A stretch of DNA of 64,000 bases from Lysobacter silvisoli (GCF_003382365.1 NZ_QTSU01000001.1:1178001-1242000); one strand, 5' to 3'; shown: positions 8,784 through 17,175, counted from the stretch's first letter. Numbers and translations: made by a program. The notes: a model not told the origin generated them from the letters alone.

Positions 8784-8804
8784 TGCAGCGGACTGCCAAT
8801 CCGC
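8784..8804 (+). repeat. duplicated tRNA-Cys anticodon arm (att-like)
   Basis: The 21 bases here match 7584-7604 inside tRNA-Cys at 20 of 21 positions; the one change turns the anticodon loop GCAA into GCCA. Anticodon arms are common integration cores for tyrosine integrases. The copy therefore suggests an old integration into tRNA-Cys that left the 7637-8783 segment. No integrase is present between the copies. Confidence 0.6.
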
Positions 8805-8825
8805 GTGGGATTCAGTCTCCCCCTC

Positions 8826-9344
8826 TCAAGCGGCCCCGGGATTGCCGGAGACCGCCGCCAGCCGCAGGCGCGAGCGCAGACGCAGCAGCTGCCAGGACAC
8901 GCCGATCAGGTAGACCACGAACGTCCCGCCGACCAGCGCCAACAGCTTGGGATCTTCCGGCCCGCTGGCCCAGGGTTGCGCCACCGGCACCCGGGTCAGG
9001 GTTTCGGTGTAGCCGGGGATGAAATGGAAGAACAGCGCCAAGGAGTAGCCGACGATGGCGACATAGGCCGAGGCCCGACCGAAGCCGCGGCGACGCTCGG
9101 CATACCAGGCCATGGCCAACACCAGCAAGGTCACGATGCCCAGCACGTGCGGCTTGCCGAAGCCGCCGTGGCGGAAGATGAAGAAGCCGGTGATGCAGGT
9201 GGCCAGCGTCAGCCAGACGAAGGCGCGCCCCGAGCGCGAGGCCAGCGCGATCTGACCGTGGCGGATCAAGGCCGCAAAACCGGCCGCGACCGCGACCAGG
9301 CCCAACAAGGTATGGAACATTCCGAAGCCAGTGATGCCCAGCAT
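8826..9344 (-). CDS. small integral membrane protein, unknown function
   Basis: This 172-residue protein has about five hydrophobic helices. It begins MLGITGFGMFHTLLG and contains a loop FIFRHGGFGKPHVLG (about residues 55-69) and FHFIPGYTETLTR (about 106-118). The repeated His residues next to helices resemble DUF2306-like or heme-contacting membrane proteins, but I do not recognise the family with confidence. It is transcribed against the DUF2306 gene, with 43 bases between the stop codons. No operon partner is evident, because the next minus-strand gene starts well upstream at 10242 and ends at 9568. Confidence 0.6.
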   Translation of the reverse strand: MLGITGFGMFHTLLGLVAVAAGFAALIRHGQIALASRSGRAFVWLTLATCITGFFIFRHGGFGKPHVLGIVTLLVLAMAWYAERRRGFGRASAYVAIVGYSLALFFHFIPGYTETLTRVPVAQPWASGPEDPKLLALVGGTFVVYLIGVSWQLLRLRSRLRLAAVSGNPGAA

Positions 9345-9567
9345 GACGGTGTCCTCGTGTCGATCGGGCGCCGCACCGCGAACCGATGCGGCAGCGGAAT
9401 CCGGGCCGTCGGCGTTCCGGCGGCCGGCTCATGGGTATTGGACAGCAACGCCGGAAGCTTGGAACGGCGCGCGCCAGTCCCCGACTGCGTGCGCTCGGCG
9501 GCGGGACTACTGTAGCGCCAGTTGGGGTAGGGCAGCAGGGTGGGGAGCGAATTTCGAACGCGAGGCG

Positions 9568-10242
9568 CTAGCCTCCGGCCACCGCCACCCAGCCGCGGAA
9601 CGAAAAGCCCGCATAGAACATCGCCACATCGCCGAACCCGGCTTCCTCGAGCAGCGCTTCTTCCTCCTGCGCGGTGAGCAGCGCAAGCTTCCGCGCCATG
9701 CCGGCGCCCGATGCGGCGGCCTGGGCGAAATCGGCCTGCGGCCCGGCGCCGAAGGCCACCGACCGCGCGAGCCACAAGGTGTCTTCGTCGTCCGACGGCA
9801 GGCAGTGATGGGCGACCACCAAGGCGGCTCCGCGTCTGAGCCGTGCGCGAACCGCTTTCAGCAGGGCCAGGCGCTCCGGCCGCGGCAGGAAATGCAGCAC
9901 CAGGAAACAGCTTGCGCCATCGAACGGTGCGCCTGGAACATCGTCGACATAGCCTTCGATCCAGTCGACGCGCGAACCCAGCGGCCCCAAGGCCTGGACG
10001 GCCAGGTCCAGCATGGGCCGCGACGGATCCACCGCGGCGAAGGACCAATCGGGCCGTGCTTGCGCAAAGCACTTCAGCTCCAGACCGCCGCCCGCGCCGA
10101 CCACCAGCATCTTCGCGTCGTCGGGCGCACGCTCCGACAGCAGCAGGAGCGACATCAGATGCAGATCGGCCAGACCCGGCACCATGCGGGCGGCCTTCTG
10201 TGCGTAGCCGGTCACCTGGGCGGCTTGATGGAAGTGGTCCAT
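9568..10242 (-). CDS. class I SAM-dependent methyltransferase
   Basis: This 224-residue protein has the Rossmann methyltransferase core. Motif I reads LVVGAGGGLELK (about residues 48-59), an acidic residue lies in AAVDPS (about 70-75), the post-I region is WIEGYVDDVP, and motif III-like SCFLVLHFLPRPERL follows. I chose ATG at 10242 because GGGAG lies 7 bases upstream on the transcribed strand. An in-frame ATG at 10272 would overlap the MFS gene. It is downstream of the MFS exporter in one operon with a 19-base gap, so it may modify a compound that the pump exports or confer resistance to it. The substrate is unknown. Confidence 0.8.
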   Translation of the reverse strand: MDHFHQAAQVTGYAQKAARMVPGLADLHLMSLLLLSERAPDDAKMLVVGAGGGLELKCFAQARPDWSFAAVDPSRPMLDLAVQALGPLGSRVDWIEGYVDDVPGAPFDGASCFLVLHFLPRPERLALLKAVRARLRRGAALVVAHHCLPSDDEDTLWLARSVAFGAGPQADFAQAAASGAGMARKLALLTAQEEEALLEEAGFGDVAMFYAGFSFRGWVAVAGG

Positions 10243-10261
10243 GGACTGCTCCCGATCGTTG

Positions 10262-11839
10262 TCATGACGCATGCGCAGGCTCCGATGTCTCGTCGATCGC
10301 AGCCGGCCCGCGCAGGAGCACGAACACGAACAGCAGCGCCATGACCGCCGCGCCCGCCCACATCGCCTGTTGCCAGCCGTCGACGAAGGCCTGACGGGCG
10401 GCGCTTTGCAGCGCGGTCGCATACGGCGCACCGTTCGCCACCTCCATCGCGTTGGCGATGCCGCGCTGCGCAGCCGCGGCGGCATCGGCCGACAAACCTG
10501 GCGGCGCGGCGAACGCAGTGGCGTAGCCGGCCGAGAAAACGGCGCCCAGCAGGGCCACCCCCAGGGCGGTTCCGAATTCGCGCGTGACATCATTGAGCGC
10601 GGATGCCACGCCTTGTCGGTCGTTGGGCAGCGAACGAGTGATGGCTTCGGTGGAAGGCGCCATCGACAACCCCATGCCGATGCCCATGACGATCATCCCG
10701 GGCAGGACGCTGAGATAGCCGCCCGGTACGGACACCTGCAGCGCCATCATCGCCAGACCGATGGCACCGAGCAGGATGCCGCCGGCCATGGTCATGCGCG
10801 CGCCGATGCGCGCGGCCAGGCGCGGAGCCACGCCCGAGAAACCCATCATCAATACCGCCATGGGCATCAAGCCCAGCGTGGCCCTGAGCCCCGACCAGCC
10901 CAATACCGCCTGAAAGAACGGGTAGAGCACGATGAACACGCCGCTTTGCACGCCGAACCAGATCAACAGCGAAACCGATCCGCTGGTCAGCCGGCGCTGG
11001 CGAAACAGTCGTACGTCCAGCAGGGGAGCGGGGTGCCGACGTTCCCAGGCCACGAACGCCACGCTGGCGGCAGCACCGAACGCGGCGGCGCTTAGCGTCC
11101 CAATCGCAGACCAACCCACGACCGGTCCCTCGTGCAGCGCGAACGTCCAAGCCATCACCGCGATGATCGACAGCAGCGCACCTACCAGGTCGAATGCGTG
11201 CATCGGCCGCTCCCGTGAGTCGGGAACCGAGCGGATTGTCATCACCAGGGCGATCAGGACCAGCACGACCGGCAATGCGAACAGCCAGCGCCAGCTCAAG
11301 TAGTCGACCAGCACAGCGGAAAGGAACATGCCAATCACGCCACCGCCGCCGGCGACGCCCGTCCATACCCCGATTGCCTTCGAACGCTCGCTCTCCGGGA
11401 AGATGGAGGTGATCAGGGACAGCGTGACCGGCATGATCGCTGCCGCGCCGACACCGCTGAGGAAGCGCGCCGCGAGCATCACCGGCGTGCTGGGCGCCAG
11501 CGCCGAAGCCATGTTGGCCACACCGAACACGATCAGGCCGGCGACCAGCACCGGCTTGCGCCCCCAACGGTCGCCGACGGCGCCCAGCGGCAGCAGCAGT
11601 GCCGCCAGCGTGATCGCGTAGGTGTTGATCATCCAGAGGACCTGGCTCTGCGAAGCGTCTAGGTCCACAGCCAACGGCGGCTGGGCCACGTTGAGCCCGG
11701 TGACGGCGGCGATGACCGCCATCAGGGCGATGCAGACCGCGATCAGGAGGATTCGGCGCTCGCGCGGGCCTGGCACGGTCTGAGCAGGCGAGGATGTGGC
11801 GCCCGATTCGATGGCGGGCTGCCGTGTGGCGGTGGACAT
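10262..11839 (-). CDS. DHA2-type MFS multidrug exporter (EmrB/QacA-like)
   Basis: This 525-residue transporter has about 14 transmembrane helices. It carries the MFS loop motif LGAVGDRWGRKPVLVAG (about residues 80-96) and the motif C-like stretch VWTGVAGGGGVIGMFLSAVL. Such pumps export drugs by proton antiport. The native start ATG is at 11837-11839, directly next to the left end of the transposon, inside its target duplication. Its original ribosome binding site (AGGAG on the minus strand, 34761-34765) now lies beyond the right end of the element. Translation may instead begin at a TTG inside the transposon at 11902, which would add 21 residues in frame. The Rrf2 regulator at 34889 was its original divergent neighbour. 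Confidence 0.88.
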   Translation of the reverse strand: MSTATRQPAIESGATSSPAQTVPGPRERRILLIAVCIALMAVIAAVTGLNVAQPPLAVDLDASQSQVLWMINTYAITLAALLLPLGAVGDRWGRKPVLVAGLIVFGVANMASALAPSTPVMLAARFLSGVGAAAIMPVTLSLITSIFPESERSKAIGVWTGVAGGGGVIGMFLSAVLVDYLSWRWLFALPVVLVLIALVMTIRSVPDSRERPMHAFDLVGALLSIIAVMAWTFALHEGPVVGWSAIGTLSAAAFGAAASVAFVAWERRHPAPLLDVRLFRQRRLTSGSVSLLIWFGVQSGVFIVLYPFFQAVLGWSGLRATLGLMPMAVLMMGFSGVAPRLAARIGARMTMAGGILLGAIGLAMMALQVSVPGGYLSVLPGMIVMGIGMGLSMAPSTEAITRSLPNDRQGVASALNDVTREFGTALGVALLGAVFSAGYATAFAAPPGLSADAAAAAQRGIANAMEVANGAPYATALQSAARQAFVDGWQQAMWAGAAVMALLFVFVLLRGPAAIDETSEPAHAS

Positions 11840-11840
11840 G
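11835..11840. repeat. target site duplication, left copy
   Basis: GACATG immediately left of the transposon end is repeated at 34751-34756 immediately right of it. Because the last G could belong to the element end, the duplication may be 5 bp (GACAT), the usual size for Tn3-family elements. Confidence 0.85.
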
Positions 11841-11879
11841 GGGGTTCTGCCGAGATACGTGTAAAAATGCCCCACAGAA
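11841..11879 (+). repeat. terminal inverted repeat, left (39 bp)
   Basis: Read inward it starts GGGGTTCTGCCGAGATACG. It matches the reverse complement of 34712-34750 at 37 of 39 positions, with differences at positions 8 and 35. The GGGG start and the length are typical of Tn3-family ends. Confidence 0.93.
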
Positions 11880-11906
11880 CTCAAATAATTCTTTTGGCAC
11901 AATAAG

Positions 11907-12314
11907 TTAGCGGATATTTTGCGCCAGCCGATCGAGCGCAGGACACGCCTCTCCAGTCGCTACGTGATTGCACTCGTCCACCAACTGTTCCAGTTCCGCC
12001 TCCAAGAGCCGCAACTCTTCCATGCGTTGCCGGACTTCAGTCAATTTCCGCTCGGTCAGCAATCGCGTCTGCTCGCAGGTGCGCTGGCCTTTGACTTCGA
12101 GCAGGCCTGCGATCTCGTCGAGTCGGAACCCCACTGCCTGTGCCCGGCGGATAAATTGGAGCCGGCCGACATCGTCGGCACCGTAACGCCGCACGCTGCC
12201 CTGCGGCCGTTCGGGCTCCTGCAGTAGCCCTCGCCGCTGGTAGTAGCGGACCGTTTCGACATGCACACCGGCCGCTGAGGCCAGCCGGCTAATTGTCATC
12301 GCATTGGTGGTCAT
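11907..12314 (-). CDS. merR: mercury-responsive regulator MerR
   Basis: This 135-residue regulator has an N-terminal winged helix-turn-helix (ISRLASAAGVHVETVRYYQ, about residues 8-26), a dimerisation helix, and the three mercury-binding cysteines of MerR: Cys80, Cys115 and Cys124 (equivalents of 82, 117 and 126 in Tn501 MerR). It is divergent from merT across a textbook mer operator. It should repress and, with Hg(II), activate the merT promoter and control its own transcription. Its stop (11907-11909) lies only about 30 bases inside the left inverted repeat, so its transcript points out of the transposon into the MFS gene. Confidence 0.93.
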   Translation of the reverse strand: MTTNAMTISRLASAAGVHVETVRYYQRRGLLQEPERPQGSVRRYGADDVGRLQFIRRAQAVGFRLDEIAGLLEVKGQRTCEQTRLLTERKLTEVRQRMEELRLLEAELEQLVDECNHVATGEACPALDRLAQNIR

Positions 12315-12317
12315 GGC

Positions 12318-12348
12318 TTGACTCCGTACCTTGGTACGGAGATTACCA
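12318..12348 (+). promoter_or_regulatory. mer operator/promoter
   Basis: A -35 TTGACT (12318-12323) is followed by a 19-bp spacer and a weak -10 TTACCA (12343-12348). The spacer holds the dyad CCGTAC-CTTG-GTACGG, centred between 12331 and 12332. The long 19-bp spacing and this dyad are the hallmark of MerR-activated promoters, and the layout matches the classical merTPA promoter closely. Confidence 0.92.
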
Positions 12349-12355
12349 TGCCGAC

Positions 12356-12712
12356 ATGGCCCAGCCCCGATCTCGATCCTCCCTGCCTGCCCTTATGGGA
12401 GCCGCCGCCGCAGCGGCCGGCGCGTCTGTGTGTTGCGTGGTCCCTTTGGTGCTGGTCCTGATGGGCATCAGTGGCGCATGGATCGCCAACCTCACCGCCT
12501 TGGATGCCTGGCGCCCCTGGTTCAGCGCGGCCACACTGGCTTGTCTGGGTTGGGCGTTCTGGACGCTGTATCGCCCGGCGGCGCGGTGCAGGACTGACGG
12601 TGCCTGCGTCGATCCGGCGCAGCTGCGACGCCGCCGGCGCTGGCTCTGGATCGCCACCGGCTTGATCGCGCTGTTGCTGCTCTTCCCCTACTACATAGGC
12701 TGGTTCCTGTAA
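12356..12712 (+). CDS. merT: mercuric ion transport protein MerT
   Basis: This 118-residue inner-membrane protein has three hydrophobic segments. The paired cysteines of the first helix are present (ASVCCVVPL, about residues 23-31). A second cysteine pair lies in the cytoplasmic loop (CRTDGAC, about 78-84). MerT accepts Hg(II) from MerP and passes it into the cytoplasm. I chose ATG 12356, which gives the usual MerT length. It is the first gene after the mer promoter and is followed at 10 bases by merP. No merA is present to reduce the imported ion. Confidence 0.92.
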   Translation: MAQPRSRSSLPALMGAAAAAAGASVCCVVPLVLVLMGISGAWIANLTALDAWRPWFSAATLACLGWAFWTLYRPAARCRTDGACVDPAQLRRRRRWLWIATGLIALLLLFPYYIGWFL

Positions 12713-12722
12713 GGAGTTCCCG

Positions 12723-13019
12723 ATGCGCAAGATCCTCCTTGGTTTGATCCTCACAGCATGGATGGGGTTGGTCTCCGCAGCGCCCCCCAAGCAAGTCGTC
12801 GCCCTGCACGTGGAAAACATGACCTGCCCGGCGTGCAGCATCACCATCGATAAGGCCTTGGACAAAGTGCCGGGTGTGACGGCGCGCCGTGTCGACACTC
12901 AGGCGGCCACCGTGATCGTGACCTTCGATGCCGAGCGCACCAATACGGCGGCCATCGCCAAGGCCATCACCGATGCCGGGTTTCCTGCCACCGCCAAGGC
13001 GAGCGCGAACGGTGGCTGA
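12723..13019 (+). CDS. merP: periplasmic mercury-binding protein MerP
   Basis: This 98-residue protein has a signal peptide (residues 1-19, ending VSAAPP) followed by a heavy-metal-associated ferredoxin-like domain. The HMA motif MTCPACS (about residues 33-39) supplies the two cysteines that bind Hg(II). It is the periplasmic partner of MerT. An AAGGAG ribosome binding site lies 6 bases before the ATG. Its end abuts the next small gene, consistent with one mer transcript. Confidence 0.94.
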   Translation: MRKILLGLILTAWMGLVSAAPPKQVVALHVENMTCPACSITIDKALDKVPGVTARRVDTQAATVIVTFDAERTNTAAIAKAITDAGFPATAKASANGG

Positions 13020-13020
13020 G

Positions 13021-13233
13021 GTGCAACTGCAAAGCACGCTGACGTGCCCCGCGTGCGGGCATCAGGCAACCGAGACCATGCCGACAACCGCGTGCCAATT
13101 CTTCTACGAGTGCCCGGGGTGCCATACCTTGCTGCGCCCCAAGGCGGGTGATTGCTGCGTGTTTTGCTCCTACGGCACGGTGCCGTGTCCGCCCATCCAG
13201 CAAAGCAGCCCCTGCTGCAGCAACGTGGGTTGA
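13021..13233 (+). CDS. small GDCCVxC-motif cysteine-rich protein
   Basis: This 70-residue protein has two CxxC pairs near the N-terminus (CPACG and CPGCH), then GDCCVFCSYGTVPCPP (about residues 41-56) and a final CCSN. This pattern defines a small family often found next to mercury and other metal resistance genes. A zinc-ribbon-like fold or direct metal binding is likely but unproven. I chose the GTG at 13021; an in-frame GTG at 13012 overlapping merP is possible. As the last mer-strand gene, it ends 6 bases before the converging transposase gene. Confidence 0.8.
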   Translation: MQLQSTLTCPACGHQATETMPTTACQFFYECPGCHTLLRPKAGDCCVFCSYGTVPCPPIQQSSPCCSNVG

Positions 13234-13239
13234 TTCACC

Positions 13240-16206
13240 CTACGCGGCCAAGGCCAGAGGTAGTTCGATTTCGTAGGGTTCCGGGATCGCTTCCACGTCG
13301 ATGAGATAGTCGCCGAAGCGTTTGACGTGGCTGGTCACATAAGGACTGAGCGTAGCCACGTCTTCCGGGGTGATCTTCCAGCCCGCACGCATGAGCGATT
13401 TGATGATGCGGGTCTGCTCGACCACGTTGTGGAAGATGACGGCGTTGGACACCAGGTCGTTGTACTTGACCGCCTTCTCCTGTTCGAGCGGATCGTTGTC
13501 GGCGATGATGCCTTCCCCGCCGAAGAAGAAATGCTTGGCAAACCCGTTGTAGGCCTCGACCTTGTTGGTGGAGGCCGTGATCTGTTCGCGCAGCTCGCGG
13601 TTGGAGATGTACTGCAGCAGGAACAACGTGCGTACGGCCGCGCCCAGTTCGCGGAATGCCTGGTACAGGCGGTTCTTGCGGCTGTAGTTGCCCAGCTTGC
13701 GCAGCAGCGTCGAGGCGGCGATCTTGCCGGACTTGATCGACAACACCACCTGCATCAAATCCTTCCAGTGGGTCTCGATCAGGTCCCAATCGACCGTGTC
13801 GCGGAACAGCGGGTCGATGTGCTCGTAGCGAATGTCTGCGTCGGGCCGATAGAACTTGTAGTCCCGCCAGTTGCGAATACGCGGCATCAACTGGATACCC
13901 AGCAGGTGTGACAACCCGAACACCGGCAGCGACTGGCCCTGGGTGTCGGAATGCACGGTGTCAGGCTGGATGTCGGAGGTGTTCTTCAGCAGTCCGTCGA
14001 TGATGTACACCGCTTCCCACACACCGCACGGGATGAAGTGACTGAAGAGCGCCACGTAGGTGTCGGAGACGTGATGGTAGGCGATGCCACCGTAACCGCC
14101 GTAGCGAATGTGATACGAGGCCAGCAGGTTCTGATCGTAGAGGTCGTACTTGGTGCCGTCGGCGGCGGCGCTCTTGCCATCGCCCCAGAATTTGGGGAGC
14201 TGCAGGCCGGCATAGCTGTTGATGATGTCGCGGCAGGCCGCGGCCAGCTTGTTCGCGTCCACATGCCGGCGGTTGACGAACGACAGCATGTGCGCGGAGA
14301 CCGCACCGCGTAGGTGTCGCGCCGCCTGCGCCGGCCCGAGGTTGCAGCCGTAGGTGAACGTGGTGAGCACGTAGCGCTCAAGGGGCTGCTCGATCTTGGT
14401 GTCGGAGCCGGACAAGGGGCCGAAGTGCCGCGTCCAGCCGGTCCAGTGGGCGACATCGCACAGGATCTCGATGACGCTGCGCTCGCGCAGGCGGTCGAGG
14501 ATGGCCGTTTCCAGGGCACGGGCGTGGCTGCTCATCTCCTTGGCCTTGCTCCGCTTCAGCACCGGCAGCCCGTCCTCGCCGATGATCACCTGGCCGTTGT
14601 CCAGATAGCCTTGGTCGGTCAGCTCGGCGACCTGCAGCAGGCGCGATTGCAGCGCGTTGACGAACTCCACGGGCGTGGAAGGCAGATTCAACTGCCGGCA
14701 GTAGTCCGCCACCAGCGGTTCGCATTCGTCCCACGGCAGCAACTGGTGCCGGTAATCGGCATAGGTCTCCGAGCCGCGTACCGCCACGTCCCCGGATTTG
14801 AGTTCGTTCGCCAGCGACGAGAACACGCAAACCTCGAACAGGCGACGATGCACACGCTCCTCGCCGGCTTCGGTCCGGTGCACGATGGTCTTGCGCCACG
14901 GCTGGGAAGTGAACGCCAGATCGACCGGCTCGTCCAGCCAATCGCCGCGGGCACGTTCCTGGCGCAGGATCAGTTCGATGGCGTTGATCAGCGAGCGGTC
15001 TTCGGTCGTGGATTCCAGATCCAGGTGCCGCACCATCCGCAGGATCGTGGCCCGGTGGCTCTTGTAGAACGGCCACAACAGCGGCAGATGGTTGTCGCCG
15101 GCATGGGCGGCGATCGCCTCGCAGTCGGCCTGCAGTGCTTGTGCGCCGCCGCGCCGGGCGACCAGCTGGCGGATTTCGCGGCCGGCCTCGGTGTCGCTGG
15201 GATGGTGGTCGAGCACGCGGACCACATCCGACATGGTGGCCACCAACGCCTCGGTCTTCTCGCGATACCGCGCCCGCAACCGCTCCAGTTCCTCCCGGCC
15301 GCGGTTGTGGATGTTGCCCAAGCGCTTGATGAACATCTCCGCGAGGTCGTCGCGGGTCTGCACCCGGGCGCGGTGGATCAGGCACAGCAACACCGCGTGA
15401 CGCTTGGCCGGCCGGAAATCCCGCAGTTCGGCGGCATCCAGGGCGCGGGCTTCGGCTGCGAAGTGCTTGCGCTTGAGTTCGGGCACCTCCACCAGGTGCT
15501 GCTCGCTACCGACCAGGTTGTCCAACGCCGCAATGTGATCGAGCAGTTCCTGGAAGTGTTGCAGGGAGGCACGCTTCGGCAGCCGCTTGATCGCCTGCAG
15601 CGGGCTCTTCTGGCGAGGATCGCTGACCACCAACAAGTCATCCAGACGCTGCTTCTCGTCGGCCGTCAACCGTCCCGCAATCAGCGCAAAGTAACGGCCA
15701 TTGACGAGCGTGCGGATGCGCCGGGCCATGCGATCCAACGCGGAGAACGCCGGCAACTCGATGCGGTCGCGCACCAGTTGTTCGATCGCGACATTGATGA
15801 GGTCTGCCGGATTGTCCATGACGGCGGCCGCGTCGTTCATGGCGCGGGCAGCCACGCCGAGGCCGCCGTCGGCATAGGCGCGCACCTGCAGGTAGGCACG
15901 GATGCGCTGGTAGTAGCGATACCGCTTGTTGGGTGCGACCGGCGCCGGTTTCACCTGCACCCTGTACTTCAGTTCGCCGCGGATGTGACGCACCACCGCC
16001 GCGGGCACTTCCTCCAGGGCCGGAAAATAGCCCAGTCGCTGGAACGCCTTCAGCAGGACGGCCAGGGTCAGGCGGTGCGCGGGCTGCCGTGCCTGTTCGG
16101 CGACGAAAGTCAGTTCGGCTTCGGTGGGGGTGTAGGCGGCGACCAGTTCGCGGACGACGGGATTGCGCTTGAACTGGGGATACGCGGTCCGTTCGATCGA
16201 CGCCAT
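13240..16206 (-). CDS. tnpA: Tn3-family DDE transposase TnpA
   Basis: This 988-residue protein has the typical Tn3 transposase length. The N-terminal DUF4158-like DNA-binding region begins MASIERTAYPQFKR, and the C-terminal catalytic domain contains GDGKSAAADGTKYD, VHSDTQGQSLPVFGLSHLLG and a late acidic region near EAYNGFAKHFFFGGEG, in line with the DDE triad. It performs replicative transposition, making cointegrates. The frame is intact, with no stops. It reads toward the mer genes and starts 15 bases from the stop of the tyrosine recombinase gene on the same strand, so the two may be co-transcribed. Confidence 0.97.
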   Translation of the reverse strand: MASIERTAYPQFKRNPVVRELVAAYTPTEAELTFVAEQARQPAHRLTLAVLLKAFQRLGYFPALEEVPAAVVRHIRGELKYRVQVKPAPVAPNKRYRYYQRIRAYLQVRAYADGGLGVAARAMNDAAAVMDNPADLINVAIEQLVRDRIELPAFSALDRMARRIRTLVNGRYFALIAGRLTADEKQRLDDLLVVSDPRQKSPLQAIKRLPKRASLQHFQELLDHIAALDNLVGSEQHLVEVPELKRKHFAAEARALDAAELRDFRPAKRHAVLLCLIHRARVQTRDDLAEMFIKRLGNIHNRGREELERLRARYREKTEALVATMSDVVRVLDHHPSDTEAGREIRQLVARRGGAQALQADCEAIAAHAGDNHLPLLWPFYKSHRATILRMVRHLDLESTTEDRSLINAIELILRQERARGDWLDEPVDLAFTSQPWRKTIVHRTEAGEERVHRRLFEVCVFSSLANELKSGDVAVRGSETYADYRHQLLPWDECEPLVADYCRQLNLPSTPVEFVNALQSRLLQVAELTDQGYLDNGQVIIGEDGLPVLKRSKAKEMSSHARALETAILDRLRERSVIEILCDVAHWTGWTRHFGPLSGSDTKIEQPLERYVLTTFTYGCNLGPAQAARHLRGAVSAHMLSFVNRRHVDANKLAAACRDIINSYAGLQLPKFWGDGKSAAADGTKYDLYDQNLLASYHIRYGGYGGIAYHHVSDTYVALFSHFIPCGVWEAVYIIDGLLKNTSDIQPDTVHSDTQGQSLPVFGLSHLLGIQLMPRIRNWRDYKFYRPDADIRYEHIDPLFRDTVDWDLIETHWKDLMQVVLSIKSGKIAASTLLRKLGNYSRKNRLYQAFRELGAAVRTLFLLQYISNRELREQITASTNKVEAYNGFAKHFFFGGEGIIADNDPLEQEKAVKYNDLVSNAVIFHNVVEQTRIIKSLMRAGWKITPEDVATLSPYVTSHVKRFGDYLIDVEAIPEPYEIELPLALAA

Positions 16207-16221
16207 TGAAGCCTCATTCGG

Positions 16222-17175
16222 TCAGGGTGCGGGTAACGCCGGCGGCGGCAAGCTCGCCTCGATGCGCTGGCGCGCAAACGGGTCGCTGCCGTCGAGGTAG
16301 CGCATGGCCGAGTGCACGTCGCGCCAGCCGACGTATTCCATCAACGCCTTCACGTCCCAGCCGTTGGCATTGGCCCAGCCGGCGAAGCCGCGGCGCAGGG
16401 AGTGGCTGCTGTAATCCGCCGCATCCGGGAGCCCCGCCGCGGTGAGCAAGCGGCGCAGCAGTGGAATCAGGCTGTTGGGATGCAGCGGCGTTTCGCTGAC
16501 GCGCCCCCAGCGGTCGATGCCGCGGAACACCGGCCCCTGCGTGAGCTCGGCCGCAGCCGTCCATTCGGCGGTTGCCATCACTGGGCACAACCGCGACAGC
16601 GCCGGCACCTTGTAGGTGGTACCCAATGCCTGGCGGTCACCCTTGCTGCGCGGCAGGAAGCAGGTCATGCCTTCGCCCGGGACCAGGCGCAGGTGTTCGA
16701 CTTGTACGCGGATCAACTCATCGCCACGGAAGCCGCGCCAGAAGCCCAGCAGGATCAGCGATCGGTCCCGGCGATGGCGCAGTTCGTCCGCATAATCGCC
16801 GCGGTCTCGCGCCGCCGTGATCGCGCCCGCAAGCCAGTCGTCCACCTGGGCTAGCCGGGTCAGTTGCAGTGGCTCAGCCTGGGTCTCGACCGAAGGGTGC
16901 ACGGTCTGGATGCCCTTGAGCACTTTGCGCACCAGTGGCGCCCGGGTTGGATCGACGAACCCGTGCTCGCGGTGCCAGTGCGCGAGAGCGGCCAGCCGCT
17001 GTCGCAACGTGTTGTTGGCCAACTGTGCGGCATGATCAGCCAGGTAGCGGGCCACGCTGTCCGGCGTGGCCGGCAGGTGGCCGCCCCATTCGACCTCGAA
17101 GTGCCGCAGCGCCGAGGCGTAGCTGCGCTGCGTGTTCTCGCGCTCGGCGGCCTCCAGGTACCGTTCCAATGTCAT
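16222..17175 (-). CDS. tnpS: tyrosine recombinase (TnpS-type cointegrate resolvase)
   Basis: This 317-residue phage-integrase-family enzyme has an N-terminal SAM-like core-binding domain (about residues 1-100) and a catalytic domain. Catalytic residues are visible as Arg in GFRGDELIR, His-x-x-Arg in SSHSLRRGF, and Tyr in HSAMRYLDGS. The second His position appears as Trp in YVGWRDV, a common variant. In Tn4651-like transposons TnpS resolves cointegrates at rst with TnpT. The start ATG overlaps the stop of the upstream metal regulator (ATGA, 17172-17175), so the recombinase is coupled to a metal-responsive gene. The name is assigned from transposon context and could be a different resolvase type. 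Confidence 0.85.
   Translation of the reverse strand: MTLERYLEAAERENTQRSYASALRHFEVEWGGHLPATPDSVARYLADHAAQLANNTLRQRLAALAHWHREHGFVDPTRAPLVRKVLKGIQTVHPSVETQAEPLQLTRLAQVDDWLAGAITAARDRGDYADELRHRRDRSLILLGFWRGFRGDELIRVQVEHLRLVPGEGMTCFLPRSKGDRQALGTTYKVPALSRLCPVMATAEWTAAAELTQGPVFRGIDRWGRVSETPLHPNSLIPLLRRLLTAAGLPDAADYSSHSLRRGFAGWANANGWDVKALMEYVGWRDVHSAMRYLDGSDPFARQRIEASLPPPALPAP

Noticed and set aside
10243-10593. Upstream extension of the methyltransferase to 10593
   Set aside because: It would lie within the MFS gene in another frame; the conserved fold begins after 10242, where a good ribosome binding site is present.
14314-16209. 631-residue open frame on the plus strand across tnpA
   Set aside because: Antisense shadow of the transposase gene, with no domain and biased composition.
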